Positions 21,036-31,245 of a DNA stretch of 64,000 nt are shown here, one piece after another. Where the stretch lies: the NCBI GenBank assembly GCA_022844485.1, contig JALHLQ010000015.1, forward strand, positions 1-64,000, read 5' to 3'. Below the pieces are notes generated by a model. It was given only the letters and a program-made list of their open reading frames with translations. It was not told the origin of the DNA and did no database searches. Positions within the stretch are counted from its first letter, which is position 1. Each line of letters opens with the position of its first letter. The translations under genes were made by a program, and so were the position numbers. This DNA comes from Xanthobacteraceae bacterium (GTDB lineage Bacteria > Pseudomonadota > Alphaproteobacteria > Rhizobiales > Xanthobacteraceae).

Positions 21036-21877
21036 CGCTCGACCTCGCCGCGCGCCGCAAGCCGGCGTTCCGGTTGCCGCCGCAGGCATGCGACGCGCAT
21101 TGCCATGTGTTCGGTCCGGCGGACCGCTTCCCCTATGCGCCGGAGCGCCGCTACACGCCGGCGGACGCGCCGAAGGAGATGCTCTCAGCGCTTCACGCGC
21201 ATCTCGGCATCGGTCGTGCCGTCATCGTGCAGGCGAGTTGCCACGGCGCCGACAACGGCGCGATGCTCGACGCCATTGCCTCGCGCCCTGCGAGCTATCA
21301 CGGCGTCGCGATCGCCGACGAGCGCTTCGATGACAAGGCGCTTGCGCGTCTCCACGAAGGCGGGGTGCGCGGAGTGCGGTTCAACTTCGTGCGCCATCTC
21401 GGCGGCGCGCCGGACATGGATGTCTTTCATCGCATGGTGGAGCGCATCAAGCCGCTCGGCTGGCATGTTGTGCTGCATGTCGACGCCCCGGACATCGTTC
21501 CCTTGAGCGCAATGATGCGCAAACTCCCGATTCCGTTCGTCATCGACCACATGGGGCGCGTCGACGCGACGCTGGGAGCCGAGCAGCCGGCTTTTCGGGC
21601 GTTGCTCGATCTCGTGCGGATGGAGCGGTGCTGGGTGAAGGTGTCGGGCGCGGAGCGGATCTCGAAGCATCCGTTCACCGCGGCAATTCCGATTGCGCGC
21701 GCGCTGGTCGAGGCCGCGCCGGACCGCGTGCTATGGGGCACGGATTTCCCTCATCCCAATCTGAAAGAGCCGGTCGACGAGGCCGATCTCGTCGACCTGA
21801 TCCCGCTTTTCGCACCGACGCCAGACGCGCAACGTCGGCTCCTGGTCGACAATCCGGCGCGGCTCTATGGCTTTTGA
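21032..21877 (+). CDS. ligI: 2-pyrone-4,6-dicarboxylate hydrolase (amidohydrolase)
   Basis: CDAHCHVFGPADRFPYAPERRYTP; LWGTDFPHPNL. Confidence 0.88.
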   Translation: MTLDLAARRKPAFRLPPQACDAHCHVFGPADRFPYAPERRYTPADAPKEMLSALHAHLGIGRAVIVQASCHGADNGAMLDAIASRPASYHGVAIADERFDDKALARLHEGGVRGVRFNFVRHLGGAPDMDVFHRMVERIKPLGWHVVLHVDAPDIVPLSAMMRKLPIPFVIDHMGRVDATLGAEQPAFRALLDLVRMERCWVKVSGAERISKHPFTAAIPIARALVEAAPDRVLWGTDFPHPNLKEPVDEADLVDLIPLFAPTPDAQRRLLVDNPARLYGF

Positions 21878-21908
21878 CCAGCATGCCGATCGCACTTTCA
21901 AGGAGACG

Positions 21909-22922
21909 ATGATGACGCGCTTTCCCGACCCCCGCCGCGGATTTCGACGAAATTCAATGCGGGCCATCCTGGGCGCCGCGCTCTTTGCCGGGCTGGTTTC
22001 CTCCGTCGCGCCCGGCTTGGCGCAGAACTATCCGACGCGCCCGGTGCGGATCATCGTGCCGTTCGGCGCGGGCGGGGTCGCGGACATCACCGCGCGCATC
22101 GTGGCCGACAAGCTTGGCGAGCGTCTGGGCCAGCGGTTCATCGTCGAGAACCAACCGGGCGCCGGCGGCGTCACCGCGGCGCGGAGCGCGCTTTCGGCGC
22201 CGGCTGACGGCTATACGCTCGCGCTGCTCACGAACGGCACCGCCATCAGCGTCTCGTTGTTCAAGGCCTTGCCGTTCGATCCGCTCAAGGACTTCGTCCC
22301 GATTTCAACCTTGGGCACGTTCGATTTCGTTCTGGCGACGCGCGCGGGCGCCGAGCTCAAGGACGTGGCTTCCGTGTTGAAGGCGGCGCGCGAGAAGCCG
22401 GGCGCGCTCAATGTCGGGACCGTGAACGTCGGATCGAGCCAGAATCTCTCGGCGCAGCTGTTCAAGTCGTCCGCCGGAATCGATTTCGCGATCGTGCCCT
22501 ATCGGGGCACGCCGGAGGTCATTGTTGCGCTCCTGCGCGACGACGTGCAGTTGATGATCGATACCTATGCGGCCATGAAATCGCAGCTTGCCGAAAACCA
22601 GCTCCGCGCGATCGCGACATCGGGCCCAAAACGCTCCGAGCTTACGCCCAATGTACCGACGGCGCAGGAAGCCGGCGTGCGCGATTTCGACGTGACCTCG
22701 TGGAACGCGCTCTTCGCGCCGGCGGGAACGCCGCCCGAGGCGGTCGAGACGCTGCAACGGGCGCTGCGCATCATCCTGGCGGATGCGGAGGTGAAAAAGA
22801 GGATGCTCGAGCTGGGCATCGAAGCCAGGTTCACCACTCAAGCCGAACTCACCGCGCGGCTGCGCGAGGACATCCAAAAATGGGCGCAGGTCATCGCCCG
22901 CGCGAATATCCCCAAGCAGTAG
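21909..22922 (+). CDS. Bug-family tripartite tricarboxylate transporter substrate-binding protein
   Basis: NYPTRPVRIIVPFGAGGVADITARIVADKL...FIVENQPGAGG. Confidence 0.92.
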   Translation: MMTRFPDPRRGFRRNSMRAILGAALFAGLVSSVAPGLAQNYPTRPVRIIVPFGAGGVADITARIVADKLGERLGQRFIVENQPGAGGVTAARSALSAPADGYTLALLTNGTAISVSLFKALPFDPLKDFVPISTLGTFDFVLATRAGAELKDVASVLKAAREKPGALNVGTVNVGSSQNLSAQLFKSSAGIDFAIVPYRGTPEVIVALLRDDVQLMIDTYAAMKSQLAENQLRAIATSGPKRSELTPNVPTAQEAGVRDFDVTSWNALFAPAGTPPEAVETLQRALRIILADAEVKKRMLELGIEARFTTQAELTARLREDIQKWAQVIARANIPKQ

Positions 22923-22939
22923 GCCGCGCCGGCAGCGCG

Positions 22940-23638
22940 CTACATCAAATGATCGAGCAGCTCGGGCGAGGAAAGGATCTTGTCCGAGGCGTCGTGGCGT
23001 TCGATGCGGCCGTTGGCGATGATGTAGATGCGGTCGGCGACGCTGCAGGTGAGCTTGGCGTTCTGCTCGACCAGCAGGATGGTGACGCCGCGGCCGCGCA
23101 ATTGCTTGAGCGCGCGGCCGATCTCGCCGATGACGATCGGCGCGAGCCCGAGGGAGGGCTCGTCGAGCACCAGCACTTTCGGCTCCGACATCAGCCCCAT
23201 GGCGATTGCCAGCATCTGCTGCTGGCCGCCTGACAGCGTTCCGCCGGCCTGCCAGCGCCGTTCGGCGAGAATCGGGAAGAGCTGGAAACCGGCTTCCATG
23301 GCGGCGTGCGTGCGCGCCTTGTCGTCGAGCGAGTACGATCCCATCAAGAGATTCTCTTCCACCGACATGCGGGGAAACAGCCCGCGTCCCTCGGGAACGA
23401 CCGACATGCCGAGACGGATACGCGCGTGCGAGGGAACGGCGGCCAGGTCGCTGTCGCGAAACGTAATCGCGCCTTGGGTGGGCGCGATCAACCCGCCGAT
23501 CGCCTTCACGATCGACGACTTGCCCGCGCCGTTGGCGCCGACCAGGCCCACGATTTCCCCTTCGGTCACGCGCAGTCCGACATTGTCGACGGCGAGAAAC
23601 GGCCCATAGCGGACGGTGAGATTCGAGACCTCAAGCAT
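22940..23638 (-). CDS. ABC transporter ATP-binding protein (LivF family)
   Basis: GANGAGKSS; LSGGQQQMLAIAMGLMSEPKVLVLDEPSLGLAP. Confidence 0.93.
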   Translation of the reverse strand: MLEVSNLTVRYGPFLAVDNVGLRVTEGEIVGLVGANGAGKSSIVKAIGGLIAPTQGAITFRDSDLAAVPSHARIRLGMSVVPEGRGLFPRMSVEENLLMGSYSLDDKARTHAAMEAGFQLFPILAERRWQAGGTLSGGQQQMLAIAMGLMSEPKVLVLDEPSLGLAPIVIGEIGRALKQLRGRGVTILLVEQNAKLTCSVADRIYIIANGRIERHDASDKILSSPELLDHLM

Positions 23639-24350
23639 CGGCGCTTCCCAGATATTGCTGGATGACGCGCTGGTCGGAGAGGATGTCGCTCGGCGGGCCA
23701 TCGGCGATCTTTTCGCCGGCAAGCAGCACGACGACGCGGTCGGCGAGTTCGCGGATCGCCTTCATCGTGTGCTCGATGACGAAGATCGTGGAGCGGGATT
23801 TCAGGCGCGACAACAGCGTGATCATGGCCCGGACCTCGCCGGCGGACAGGCCGCCGACAGGCTCGTCCAGCATGATCAGCTTGGGCCGCTGCACGAGCCG
23901 CATCAGGAGCTCGAGCCGCCGCTGTTCGTAGAGCGTCATGCCGCCCGCATTCGCGTCCAGCCGGCCGCCGAGCCCAACGAAGTCGATCGCTTCCAGAACT
24001 CCCTGCTCGTCGAGCGGGGCCTGCGCGTCGACAAGCGCAGTCGCGATGTTTTCGCGCGTTGTCAGCTCGCGGAAGATGCGGACCGCCTGATAGGTGCGGG
24101 TCAGTCCGGCGCCGGCGATGCGATTCGGCTTGCGCCCGATCAGCGACGTCCCGTCAAAACGATAGGCGCCCTTCTGCGGCTTCAGATGGCCGGTCACGAC
24201 ATTGACGAAGGTGGTCTTGCCGGACCCGTTCGGCCCGATCATGCCGAGCGTCTCGTTCGCGCTCTGCGTCACGGTGACGTCGCGAAGCGCGACGACGCCG
24301 CCGAAACGCATGGTAATCGTCTGCGCGTCGAGCAGGGGCATCTCAGGCAT
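23631..24350 (-). CDS. ABC transporter ATP-binding protein (LivG family)
   Basis: GPNGSGKTT; LIMLDEPVGGLSAGEV. Confidence 0.92.
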   Translation of the reverse strand: MPEMPLLDAQTITMRFGGVVALRDVTVTQSANETLGMIGPNGSGKTTFVNVVTGHLKPQKGAYRFDGTSLIGRKPNRIAGAGLTRTYQAVRIFRELTTRENIATALVDAQAPLDEQGVLEAIDFVGLGGRLDANAGGMTLYEQRRLELLMRLVQRPKLIMLDEPVGGLSAGEVRAMITLLSRLKSRSTIFVIEHTMKAIRELADRVVVLLAGEKIADGPPSDILSDQRVIQQYLGSADA

Positions 24351-25320
24351 TCTCCTTGACGAGCTTCGCCTCTTTCGCCGCCTGCGGTTTCGGCGCGCGC
24401 CGCAATCCCCCGACAATGCCGGCGGGCAAGAGGACGATGACGCCGATGATGAGCAGGCCGTAGACGACGTCCTTGATCGTATAATAGTCCTGCAAGAGAA
24501 ACGGCACGGGCGCGAGAAGGATGGCGCCGAGCACCGGGCCCCAGATCGTGCCGCGCCCGCCGAAGGCGACCATCAGCCAGACATTAAGGCTGACCAGCAC
24601 GTCGAAGCTGCGCGGGGAGATGAATCCGACATAGGGCGCATAGAGCGCGCCGCCGATGCTCGCAAACATCGAGCCGATGAAGAAGGCCAGCATCTTCTGC
24701 CGCGTGACATCGATGCCGAGCGTCTCGGCGAGCACGTCGTCCTCGCGGATTGCGATCAGACGGCGGCCGAAATCGGACTCGACGAGCCGGATCAGCACGA
24801 CGACGCCGAGCACGCCGGCGCCGGCGAGGACGAGATCGTAGGGCAGTCCGGTGAGCTTGCCGCCGCCCGGCAGCGTCGGCAGCGGGATTTGCGAGATGCC
24901 GGTGTCGCCATTCGTGAGATTCACGAAATAGACGAAGCCGAGCGTGATGACGGTCTGGATCACGAGGGAGCAGAGGGTGAAATAGAACCCCTTCAGCCGC
25001 AGCGAAGGCAGACCGAGAACGATGCCAATGGACGACGCAAACAGCGCGCCGACCGGCATCGCCGCCCAGAAGGACCAGCCGAGACCGGCGAGACCGACGA
25101 CCACGTAAGCGCTGATCCCGGCGATCCCGGCGAACATCAAAGGCATCAATCCCGTATAGCCGTAGAGCAGGTTCATGCCCGACGCCCACAGCACATGGAT
25201 CAGCGTGATTCCGGCGATGAAGGCGAAGTAGCGATTGCCCGAAAGCAGCAGAGGCACGCCAAAGGCGGCCAGCGCGAAAAGCGCGAGCTGGACGGAGCGG
25301 CTGGCGAGGAATCCGTTCAT
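24343..25320 (-). CDS. Branched-chain amino acid-type ABC permease (LivM family)
   Basis: MNLLYGYTGLMPLMFAGIAGISAYVV; LivM topology. Confidence 0.92.
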   Translation of the reverse strand: MNGFLASRSVQLALFALAAFGVPLLLSGNRYFAFIAGITLIHVLWASGMNLLYGYTGLMPLMFAGIAGISAYVVVGLAGLGWSFWAAMPVGALFASSIGIVLGLPSLRLKGFYFTLCSLVIQTVITLGFVYFVNLTNGDTGISQIPLPTLPGGGKLTGLPYDLVLAGAGVLGVVVLIRLVESDFGRRLIAIREDDVLAETLGIDVTRQKMLAFFIGSMFASIGGALYAPYVGFISPRSFDVLVSLNVWLMVAFGGRGTIWGPVLGAILLAPVPFLLQDYYTIKDVVYGLLIIGVIVLLPAGIVGGLRRAPKPQAAKEAKLVKENA

Positions 25321-26198
25321 CGCGCAAACAGTCCCTGCGGCCGGAAGAGCAGGATGACGAGCATCGCGCCGAGATAGGAGAAGGCGGCGATCGTCGGGCT
25401 CGCGAAGATGCTCACCACGGCCTGCGTAAAGCCGAACACCATGCCGATGACCACGGCGCCGAGCACCGAGCCGGGGCCGCCGATGATCATGATGGCGAAG
25501 GCGGTGATCGCCATCGTCCAGGAGACCGTCAGGTCGAAGCTGTAGGCGCTCGCAAACAGGATGCCGCCGGCGAAGATGACGGCATTGCCGAGCAGAAACG
25601 ACATGCGATAGACGCCGCGCACGTCGACGCCGCGCAGCGCGGCGGCCTCGCGGTTCTGGAACACCGCGCGCAGCGCGCGGCCGTACTTGTGGAAGCGGAG
25701 CAGGGCGAACAAGCCGGCCAGCAGCACGACGGCGATGAGCAGCGCCGCGAAGCGATTGTTCGACATCGGGAAGGGGCCGATCATGGTGATGCCGCGGACG
25801 AAGGGGGGAATCTGAAACTGGTCGCTCCACACGCCGTAGGTGATCGAGAATATGCCGGCGAGGATCTGCGTGATCCCGAGACTGAGCACGAAATAGGAGA
25901 TGTTGCGGTTCGGCACGTCGTAGAAGCGGCGGATGAGCAGCACCTCAAGACCATAGGAGAGGGGGATGCTGGCCCCGATCACGAGGAGGGCGCCGGCAAC
26001 CGGATGCAATCCCCACGAGACCGTGGCCGTCCAGACAAACAGCGCGGCAAGAAGGAAGAACTGGCCGTTCGCCGCGTTGGGCATCCAGATGCTTCCGTAG
26101 ACGATGGTGACGCCGACGGCGACCAGCGAGAAAATGATGCCGAGCATCAGCCCGGAACTGAGCGTCGACAGAAGAATGATGATCGTCGCGTCGGACAT
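25317..26198 (-). CDS. Branched-chain amino acid-type ABC permease (LivH family)
   Basis: LSSGLMLGIIFSLVAVGVTIVYGSIWMPNAANGQFFLLAA. Confidence 0.9.
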   Translation of the reverse strand: MSDATIIILLSTLSSGLMLGIIFSLVAVGVTIVYGSIWMPNAANGQFFLLAALFVWTATVSWGLHPVAGALLVIGASIPLSYGLEVLLIRRFYDVPNRNISYFVLSLGITQILAGIFSITYGVWSDQFQIPPFVRGITMIGPFPMSNNRFAALLIAVVLLAGLFALLRFHKYGRALRAVFQNREAAALRGVDVRGVYRMSFLLGNAVIFAGGILFASAYSFDLTVSWTMAITAFAIMIIGGPGSVLGAVVIGMVFGFTQAVVSIFASPTIAAFSYLGAMLVILLFRPQGLFAR

Positions 26199-26261
26199 GT
26201 CGCGGCCGGAAGCCGGAGAGGGAAGCCCGCGGCGGGAACGCGCCGCGAGCTCCCGCGCCGG

Positions 26262-27452
26262 TCACTTCACCAGGTCGTAAACGGGGATGATCTCGGGATC
26301 CCACTCGGTATAGAAGACCTGCTTCGATTTGTAGAGCTTCTCGCCGACGTCCTGGATCTGCATGAAATAGATGTATTCCTTGCGCGCGCCGTTCTTGTCG
26401 AACTCGATCGGAATGCCGGACGTCGCCTCCTTGGTCTTTAACGCCGACATTGCGTCGCGGAACTTCTCGCGATCGTCCGCCGCGCCCGGGTTCTTGTCGA
26501 TCGCCTCGCGGATGATCTGCGCGGTGACGTAGCAGTAGTTCTCGACATAGGAGGGCTGGCGGTCGTTCTTCGCCGTGAACTCGTCGACGAATTTCTTGCC
26601 CTCGGGGGTCAGGTCGGCGAGGTTCGAATCGAAGAACGTGCCGTAGTAGGAACCGACGCTGCGCTTGCCCCAATTGCGCACCTGCGTCGTGATGCCATAG
26701 GGGTGGATGATCTGCTCAGGCTTGATGCCGATGTCGAGGAGCTGGTTGGTCAGCGTGTTGTCGAATCCGCCGGCGCCGATCACCACGACATAATCCGGAT
26801 TGGCGGCGCGCACCTGGGCGGCCTGAACGGTGGCGTCGTTCGAGCCTTGCGGGAAGATGATTTCTGGCTCGATCTTCAATCCCGATTTCGGCGCCTGATA
26901 CTTCAGCCCCGCCGAGATCGCGCGCATCAGCGCGAAATCGGAATAGACCAGTGCGATTTTCGCGCCCGGCTTCTGCTTGGACACGAATTGGGCAATCGCA
27001 TAGCCCCATCCCGCCGCATTTGGCTCGATGCGGAACGTGTATCGCGTGCCCGGCTTGGTGAGCTGGGGAAACGCCGCGACCGGCACGACGAAGGGCAGCT
27101 TGTTCTGCTCGGCGTAGCCGTACATTGCCAGCGCGGTGTCGGAGCTCGTCGGGCCGCTCAGCGAGAGAACCTTGCTCTGCACGTCGAGATTGCGGGCGGC
27201 GGCAACCGCCTGAGCCGGCTGCGTCTGATTGTCGGCGATCACGAATTCGATCTTGCGCTTGCCGGGCGGATTGAACTGCGTCTCGCCGAAGCGAAGACCG
27301 GCGACGCAGCTCGTTCCGAAGAACGACCACGGACCGGTCATCTCGGTGACGAAGCCGATCTTCACCGGCTCTTGCGCCGAGGCCGCCGTCGCGGCCGCGG
27401 CGAACATGCCGCAGGCCAGCGGCATGGCCCATCGCGTCAATCGATTTTTCAT
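26262..27452 (-). CDS. ABC transporter substrate-binding protein (LivK-like)
   Basis: Signal peptide; VKIGFVTEMTGPWSFFGTSCVAGLRFGETQFN. Confidence 0.92.
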   Translation of the reverse strand: MKNRLTRWAMPLACGMFAAAATAASAQEPVKIGFVTEMTGPWSFFGTSCVAGLRFGETQFNPPGKRKIEFVIADNQTQPAQAVAAARNLDVQSKVLSLSGPTSSDTALAMYGYAEQNKLPFVVPVAAFPQLTKPGTRYTFRIEPNAAGWGYAIAQFVSKQKPGAKIALVYSDFALMRAISAGLKYQAPKSGLKIEPEIIFPQGSNDATVQAAQVRAANPDYVVVIGAGGFDNTLTNQLLDIGIKPEQIIHPYGITTQVRNWGKRSVGSYYGTFFDSNLADLTPEGKKFVDEFTAKNDRQPSYVENYCYVTAQIIREAIDKNPGAADDREKFRDAMSALKTKEATSGIPIEFDKNGARKEYIYFMQIQDVGEKLYKSKQVFYTEWDPEIIPVYDLVK

Positions 27453-27489
27453 GGCTATTCCTCCCTCAAAGTTCCTGTTTGTGCTTTGC

Positions 27490-28446
27490 TTACGCCGCAT
27501 CGCGGCCCGCGCGCCGATCGAGGAGTCCCGATTCCACGAGCGCGGCGCGGACACGGTCGATCTCGGCGCGGCCGAGCTTGACGAGCGGCGGACGAACGAC
27601 GGCGCGCGTCTGCCGTCCAAGCAGGACGAGCGCCTCCTTCATGCGGTTGTGCATGTCGACCCACGGGTCCGAGTAGAACACGCACGCGAGCGGGTAGATG
27701 CGGTCGTTGAGGCGGCGCGCCGCGGCGAGATCGTTCGACTGTACGGCCTGGAACAATTGCGCCTGCAGATCGGGAATGACGCTGCCGCTTCCCGACAAAA
27801 CGCCGTTGCAGCCGAGCACGAAAGACGACAGCAGCCAGGCGCTGTGCGTGGTCAGGACGTTCACGGGGCGGGGCAGGTTTTGCAGCGTCCGAATCTGCAT
27901 CTCGTGCTGCTGCACATTCGCGCACCAGTCCTTGATCGCGCGGATGCTCGGGATCTCCTCGCACAGGCGCAGCAGCGTGTCGCGCGGATAGCCCTGCCCG
28001 GTGGCAAGCGGATACTGGAAGATGATGATCGGCAGATCGCTGGCGTCGGCGACGCGCTTGAAATGCGCCAGCGCCATGTCGGGCGTTTGACCCAACGTGA
28101 AGGGGGCAGGCGGAAACACAAGCAGCGCCGACGCGCCGCCTTGCGTCGCCATGCGCGCGATGCGGGCGGCTTCCAGGCTGCCGTCGGCCCACACGCCATG
28201 GACCAGCGGAACCCTGTCGCCGATTTCGTCCTGCGCGACCTCCAGCACGCGCCGCTGCTCCTCGAAGGTGCAAGAGGCAACCTCGGTCGAATGGGCGTTG
28301 ATGGTGATCGACGAGACGCCCGGCGTGGCCGAGACATCGCGAATATGCTTGCGGAATCCCCTCTCGTCGATCGAGAGGTCTTCGTTGAAGGGCAACAGTA
28401 CCGCGGGAATGACCCCATGAGGGACATAGGTCGGATGGCGCGGCAT
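27490..28446 (-). CDS. Dihydrodipicolinate synthase/N-acetylneuraminate lyase family aldolase
   Basis: GVIPAVLLPFNEDLSIDERGFRKHI; FQYPLATGQGY; IRAIKDWC (Schiff-base Lys region). Confidence 0.9.
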   Translation of the reverse strand: MPRHPTYVPHGVIPAVLLPFNEDLSIDERGFRKHIRDVSATPGVSSITINAHSTEVASCTFEEQRRVLEVAQDEIGDRVPLVHGVWADGSLEAARIARMATQGGASALLVFPPAPFTLGQTPDMALAHFKRVADASDLPIIIFQYPLATGQGYPRDTLLRLCEEIPSIRAIKDWCANVQQHEMQIRTLQNLPRPVNVLTTHSAWLLSSFVLGCNGVLSGSGSVIPDLQAQLFQAVQSNDLAAARRLNDRIYPLACVFYSDPWVDMHNRMKEALVLLGRQTRAVVRPPLVKLGRAEIDRVRAALVESGLLDRRAGRDAA

Positions 28447-28484
28447 GGGTGTGTCTCCTCTCCTGATTCGTTCTTCGACTCTCG

Positions 28485-29333
28485 TTACAGGCGACGCACC
28501 AGCGGGCGCAGCGTCCGATCGAGCGGCCAGATGCGCGCAAGGCGTGCGACGGTCTCCAGCAGCATGGGCGCGCAAGCTTCGATGTCGCCGCCGCTCATGC
28601 GGTTGGTCGGCGCAGCCAGGCTCACGGCCCCGACGCATTCTCGCTCGCTCTGCAGGTTCGAAACGATGATGGGCGCGGCGATGGCGACAACGCCCATCTC
28701 GCTTTCCTCCAAGTTCGCCGCAAAGCCGCGCCGGGCGACCTCTTTCAAGTCTGCCTCGATGCTGGCCGCGTCGGTCTTGGAGTTGACGGTCCGTGCCTCG
28801 ACGCCCTTCGTCTTGATGATGCGAAGCGCGCGAGCGAGCGGCAATGTCGATAGCCAGGCTTTGGCGATGGCATGGGTGTTCAGGCTGATGTCCAGCGAAT
28901 AGTTGGGATCGATCTGCACCGAGCGTTTCGCGCCGGCGATCGCATAGACCCAGGTGATGCGCTCGCCGTGTTCGACAATGGCGAGACGGACAAGCTCCCC
29001 GCTCTCCTCGGCCAGCGCCTTGAGCACGGGAGCGCATTGATCCAGCAGGCGGCTTTGCTGCATCTGGCGGAGGCCGAGATTGCTGACGCGATAGGTGAGC
29101 TGATAGCGCTGCGCGACATCGTCGCGCCACACGAAGCCCAGCCCTTCCAGGGTGGCGAGCAGCTTGACGGCGATCGCCTTGTTGACGTCGAGCCGACGCG
29201 CGATCTCGGCAAGACTCAAGCCGTCGCCCTCGTCCGCCAGCATCTCGACGATCTCGAAGGCGCGCTCGACGGAGACGATGGTGTCTTCCGCCGCGCGATC
29301 AAAAATCCGTTTCTGTGCCCGGGCTTCGCTCAC
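28485..29333 (-). CDS. IclR family transcriptional regulator
   Basis: VERAFEIVEMLADEGDGLSLAEIARRLDVNKAIAVKLLATLEGLGFV winged HTH plus effector domain. Confidence 0.92.
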   Translation of the reverse strand: MSEARAQKRIFDRAAEDTIVSVERAFEIVEMLADEGDGLSLAEIARRLDVNKAIAVKLLATLEGLGFVWRDDVAQRYQLTYRVSNLGLRQMQQSRLLDQCAPVLKALAEESGELVRLAIVEHGERITWVYAIAGAKRSVQIDPNYSLDISLNTHAIAKAWLSTLPLARALRIIKTKGVEARTVNSKTDAASIEADLKEVARRGFAANLEESEMGVVAIAAPIIVSNLQSERECVGAVSLAAPTNRMSGGDIEACAPMLLETVARLARIWPLDRTLRPLVRRL

Positions 29334-29343
29334 CGATGGCTCC

Positions 29344-31245
29344 TCAGCAGCATCGCCATTTGCCGAGGCCCGCCGAGGCGACCGCGCGGTTGACGCGCTC
29401 GGCCTCGGAATCCGGCTTCGGCCAGTTCGTGCAGGTCATGCAGCCGCAGGGCGAGTCGTCCTCCCGCGCAAACGGCCGGTCGATCGGCAGGCCTTGCTGG
29501 CGCATCATCTGGCGCAGGATCGTCGTGCGTTTCCGATCCGCCAGACCGGTGGCCCGGTCGATCTCGACGCCATAGTGGGCGCGCGCGGCCTCCATCGAGA
29601 CATAACCCTGGCGCACGTCGCGCTCCACATCCTCCAGCTTCCGATCGAGCGGCGAGCCGTAGCCGCCGCCGCCGCCCGAGCGCAGCGTGTAAACGTCGCC
29701 TTTCCGCAGGCGCTGCGCCAACAGTTTCCCGGTCGGGAAGCGGGTTTCCTCTTCCCCGTTCCGCCGCAGCGAGACCTCATTGCCGAGCGCCGACAAACCG
29801 TTGAACAGTCCCCACGGGCGGCAGTCCACGCGCTCGATCTGCGCGTTGAACATGATGTCCTCCAGCGCATGGACGACCTGCTCGGTGCCGAGCCCGCCGC
29901 GGTGCTTGCCGGCGCCGCCGGAGTCGTCGCGCAAGGCGTAGCGCTCGATGATCACCGGGTATTTCGCTTCCGCCTGCTCGCTCGGGCTGTTGTGCGTGTC
30001 GCCGTCATTGATGGCGATGGTCGCGCTCATGCCGTCTTCGTTGTGCTTCGCCCCCCAGCCGCCGCCGATCAGGCCGCCGAGATAAACATAGAACTGGCCG
30101 GTCTTCGGCTGCACGCCGTTCACCATGGCAATGACGAGATCGGCGTGATGGCCGGCGATGACGCGCGTCGGCACCGCAGGCGCGAGCGCCTTGAAGATCG
30201 TGTCGACGATGGTCATCGGATAGGTCATCCACCAGCGCATCGGCGCGGGGCGTTCCGCGCTCACGACGCGCCCGGTCGGCAGCACGATGTCGAGATTGCG
30301 GAACGAGCCGTCATTGATCGGCAGATCGAGCGGGGAGGTGAGGCACTTGAAGGCGACTTGCGCCGCCGAGCGGCCCGCGGTCTCGCCGGAATTGTAGAAG
30401 CCCTTCACCTGATCGCTGACTTCGGTGAGATCCACCGTCATGCGGTCGCCTTTGACGGTCACCTTGACGCGCATGGGCACGCGACGGCCGACCTCCACGC
30501 CGTCGTCGTCCATGAAGGACTCCGCCTCGTAGACGCCGTCGGGAATTTTGGAGACGCTCTCGCGCGCAATCGCTTCGGAGTGGTCGAAGATGGAATCGAT
30601 CGCGCCCAGCACCGCCTTCTTGCCGTATTTCGCAACGAGCTCGAGGAAACGCTTCTCGCCCGTCTTCACGGCGGCGACCTGTGCGCGGAGATCGCCCATC
30701 GCGCGCTCCGGGATGCGAACGTTCATGCGGATGACCGCGAGGATGTCGTCATTCGGGACGCCGGCGCGCCAGGCCTTGACGATCGGCATCTGCAGCCCTT
30801 CGGAATAGATGTCGCGCGTCATGCCGTCGAGCGGCCCGCCGATATCGACCCAGTGCGCCATGCATCCGGCGAATCCGATCAACTCGCGCCCGTGAAAGAC
30901 CGGCACGGAGAAGGTCATGTGGTTGAGATGGCTGCCGGTGAGGTAGGCGTCGTTCGTGAGCAGCACATCGCCGGGCTCGATCCCGTCCGCGCCGAAATGG
31001 CGGAGCTTGGCCTTGATCGTTTCGCTCATGCCGCGGATGAACATCGGCAGGCCGATGCCGATGGAGACGGTGTTGCCCTCGCGGTCGAAGAGGCCGACGG
31101 TGAAGTCGAGGGCCTCGTAGATGATCATGTTGTAGGCCGTCCGCATCAAATTCGTCTTCATCTCCTCGGTCGCGGCGATGAAGCCGTTGCGGATGATCTC
31201 GGTCAGCACCGGATCGGCGGCGCGTTGTGGGTGCGGCGTCAGCAT
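29344..31245 (-). CDS. Hydantoinase B/oxoprolinase family protein
   Basis: DPVLTEIIRNGFIAATEEMKTNLMRTAYN; GLGTEQVVHALED; YTLRSGGGGGYGSPLDR. Confidence 0.93.
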   Translation of the reverse strand: MLTPHPQRAADPVLTEIIRNGFIAATEEMKTNLMRTAYNMIIYEALDFTVGLFDREGNTVSIGIGLPMFIRGMSETIKAKLRHFGADGIEPGDVLLTNDAYLTGSHLNHMTFSVPVFHGRELIGFAGCMAHWVDIGGPLDGMTRDIYSEGLQMPIVKAWRAGVPNDDILAVIRMNVRIPERAMGDLRAQVAAVKTGEKRFLELVAKYGKKAVLGAIDSIFDHSEAIARESVSKIPDGVYEAESFMDDDGVEVGRRVPMRVKVTVKGDRMTVDLTEVSDQVKGFYNSGETAGRSAAQVAFKCLTSPLDLPINDGSFRNLDIVLPTGRVVSAERPAPMRWWMTYPMTIVDTIFKALAPAVPTRVIAGHHADLVIAMVNGVQPKTGQFYVYLGGLIGGGWGAKHNEDGMSATIAINDGDTHNSPSEQAEAKYPVIIERYALRDDSGGAGKHRGGLGTEQVVHALEDIMFNAQIERVDCRPWGLFNGLSALGNEVSLRRNGEEETRFPTGKLLAQRLRKGDVYTLRSGGGGGYGSPLDRKLEDVERDVRQGYVSMEAARAHYGVEIDRATGLADRKRTTILRQMMRQQGLPIDRPFAREDDSPCGCMTCTNWPKPDSEAERVNRAVASAGLGKWRCC

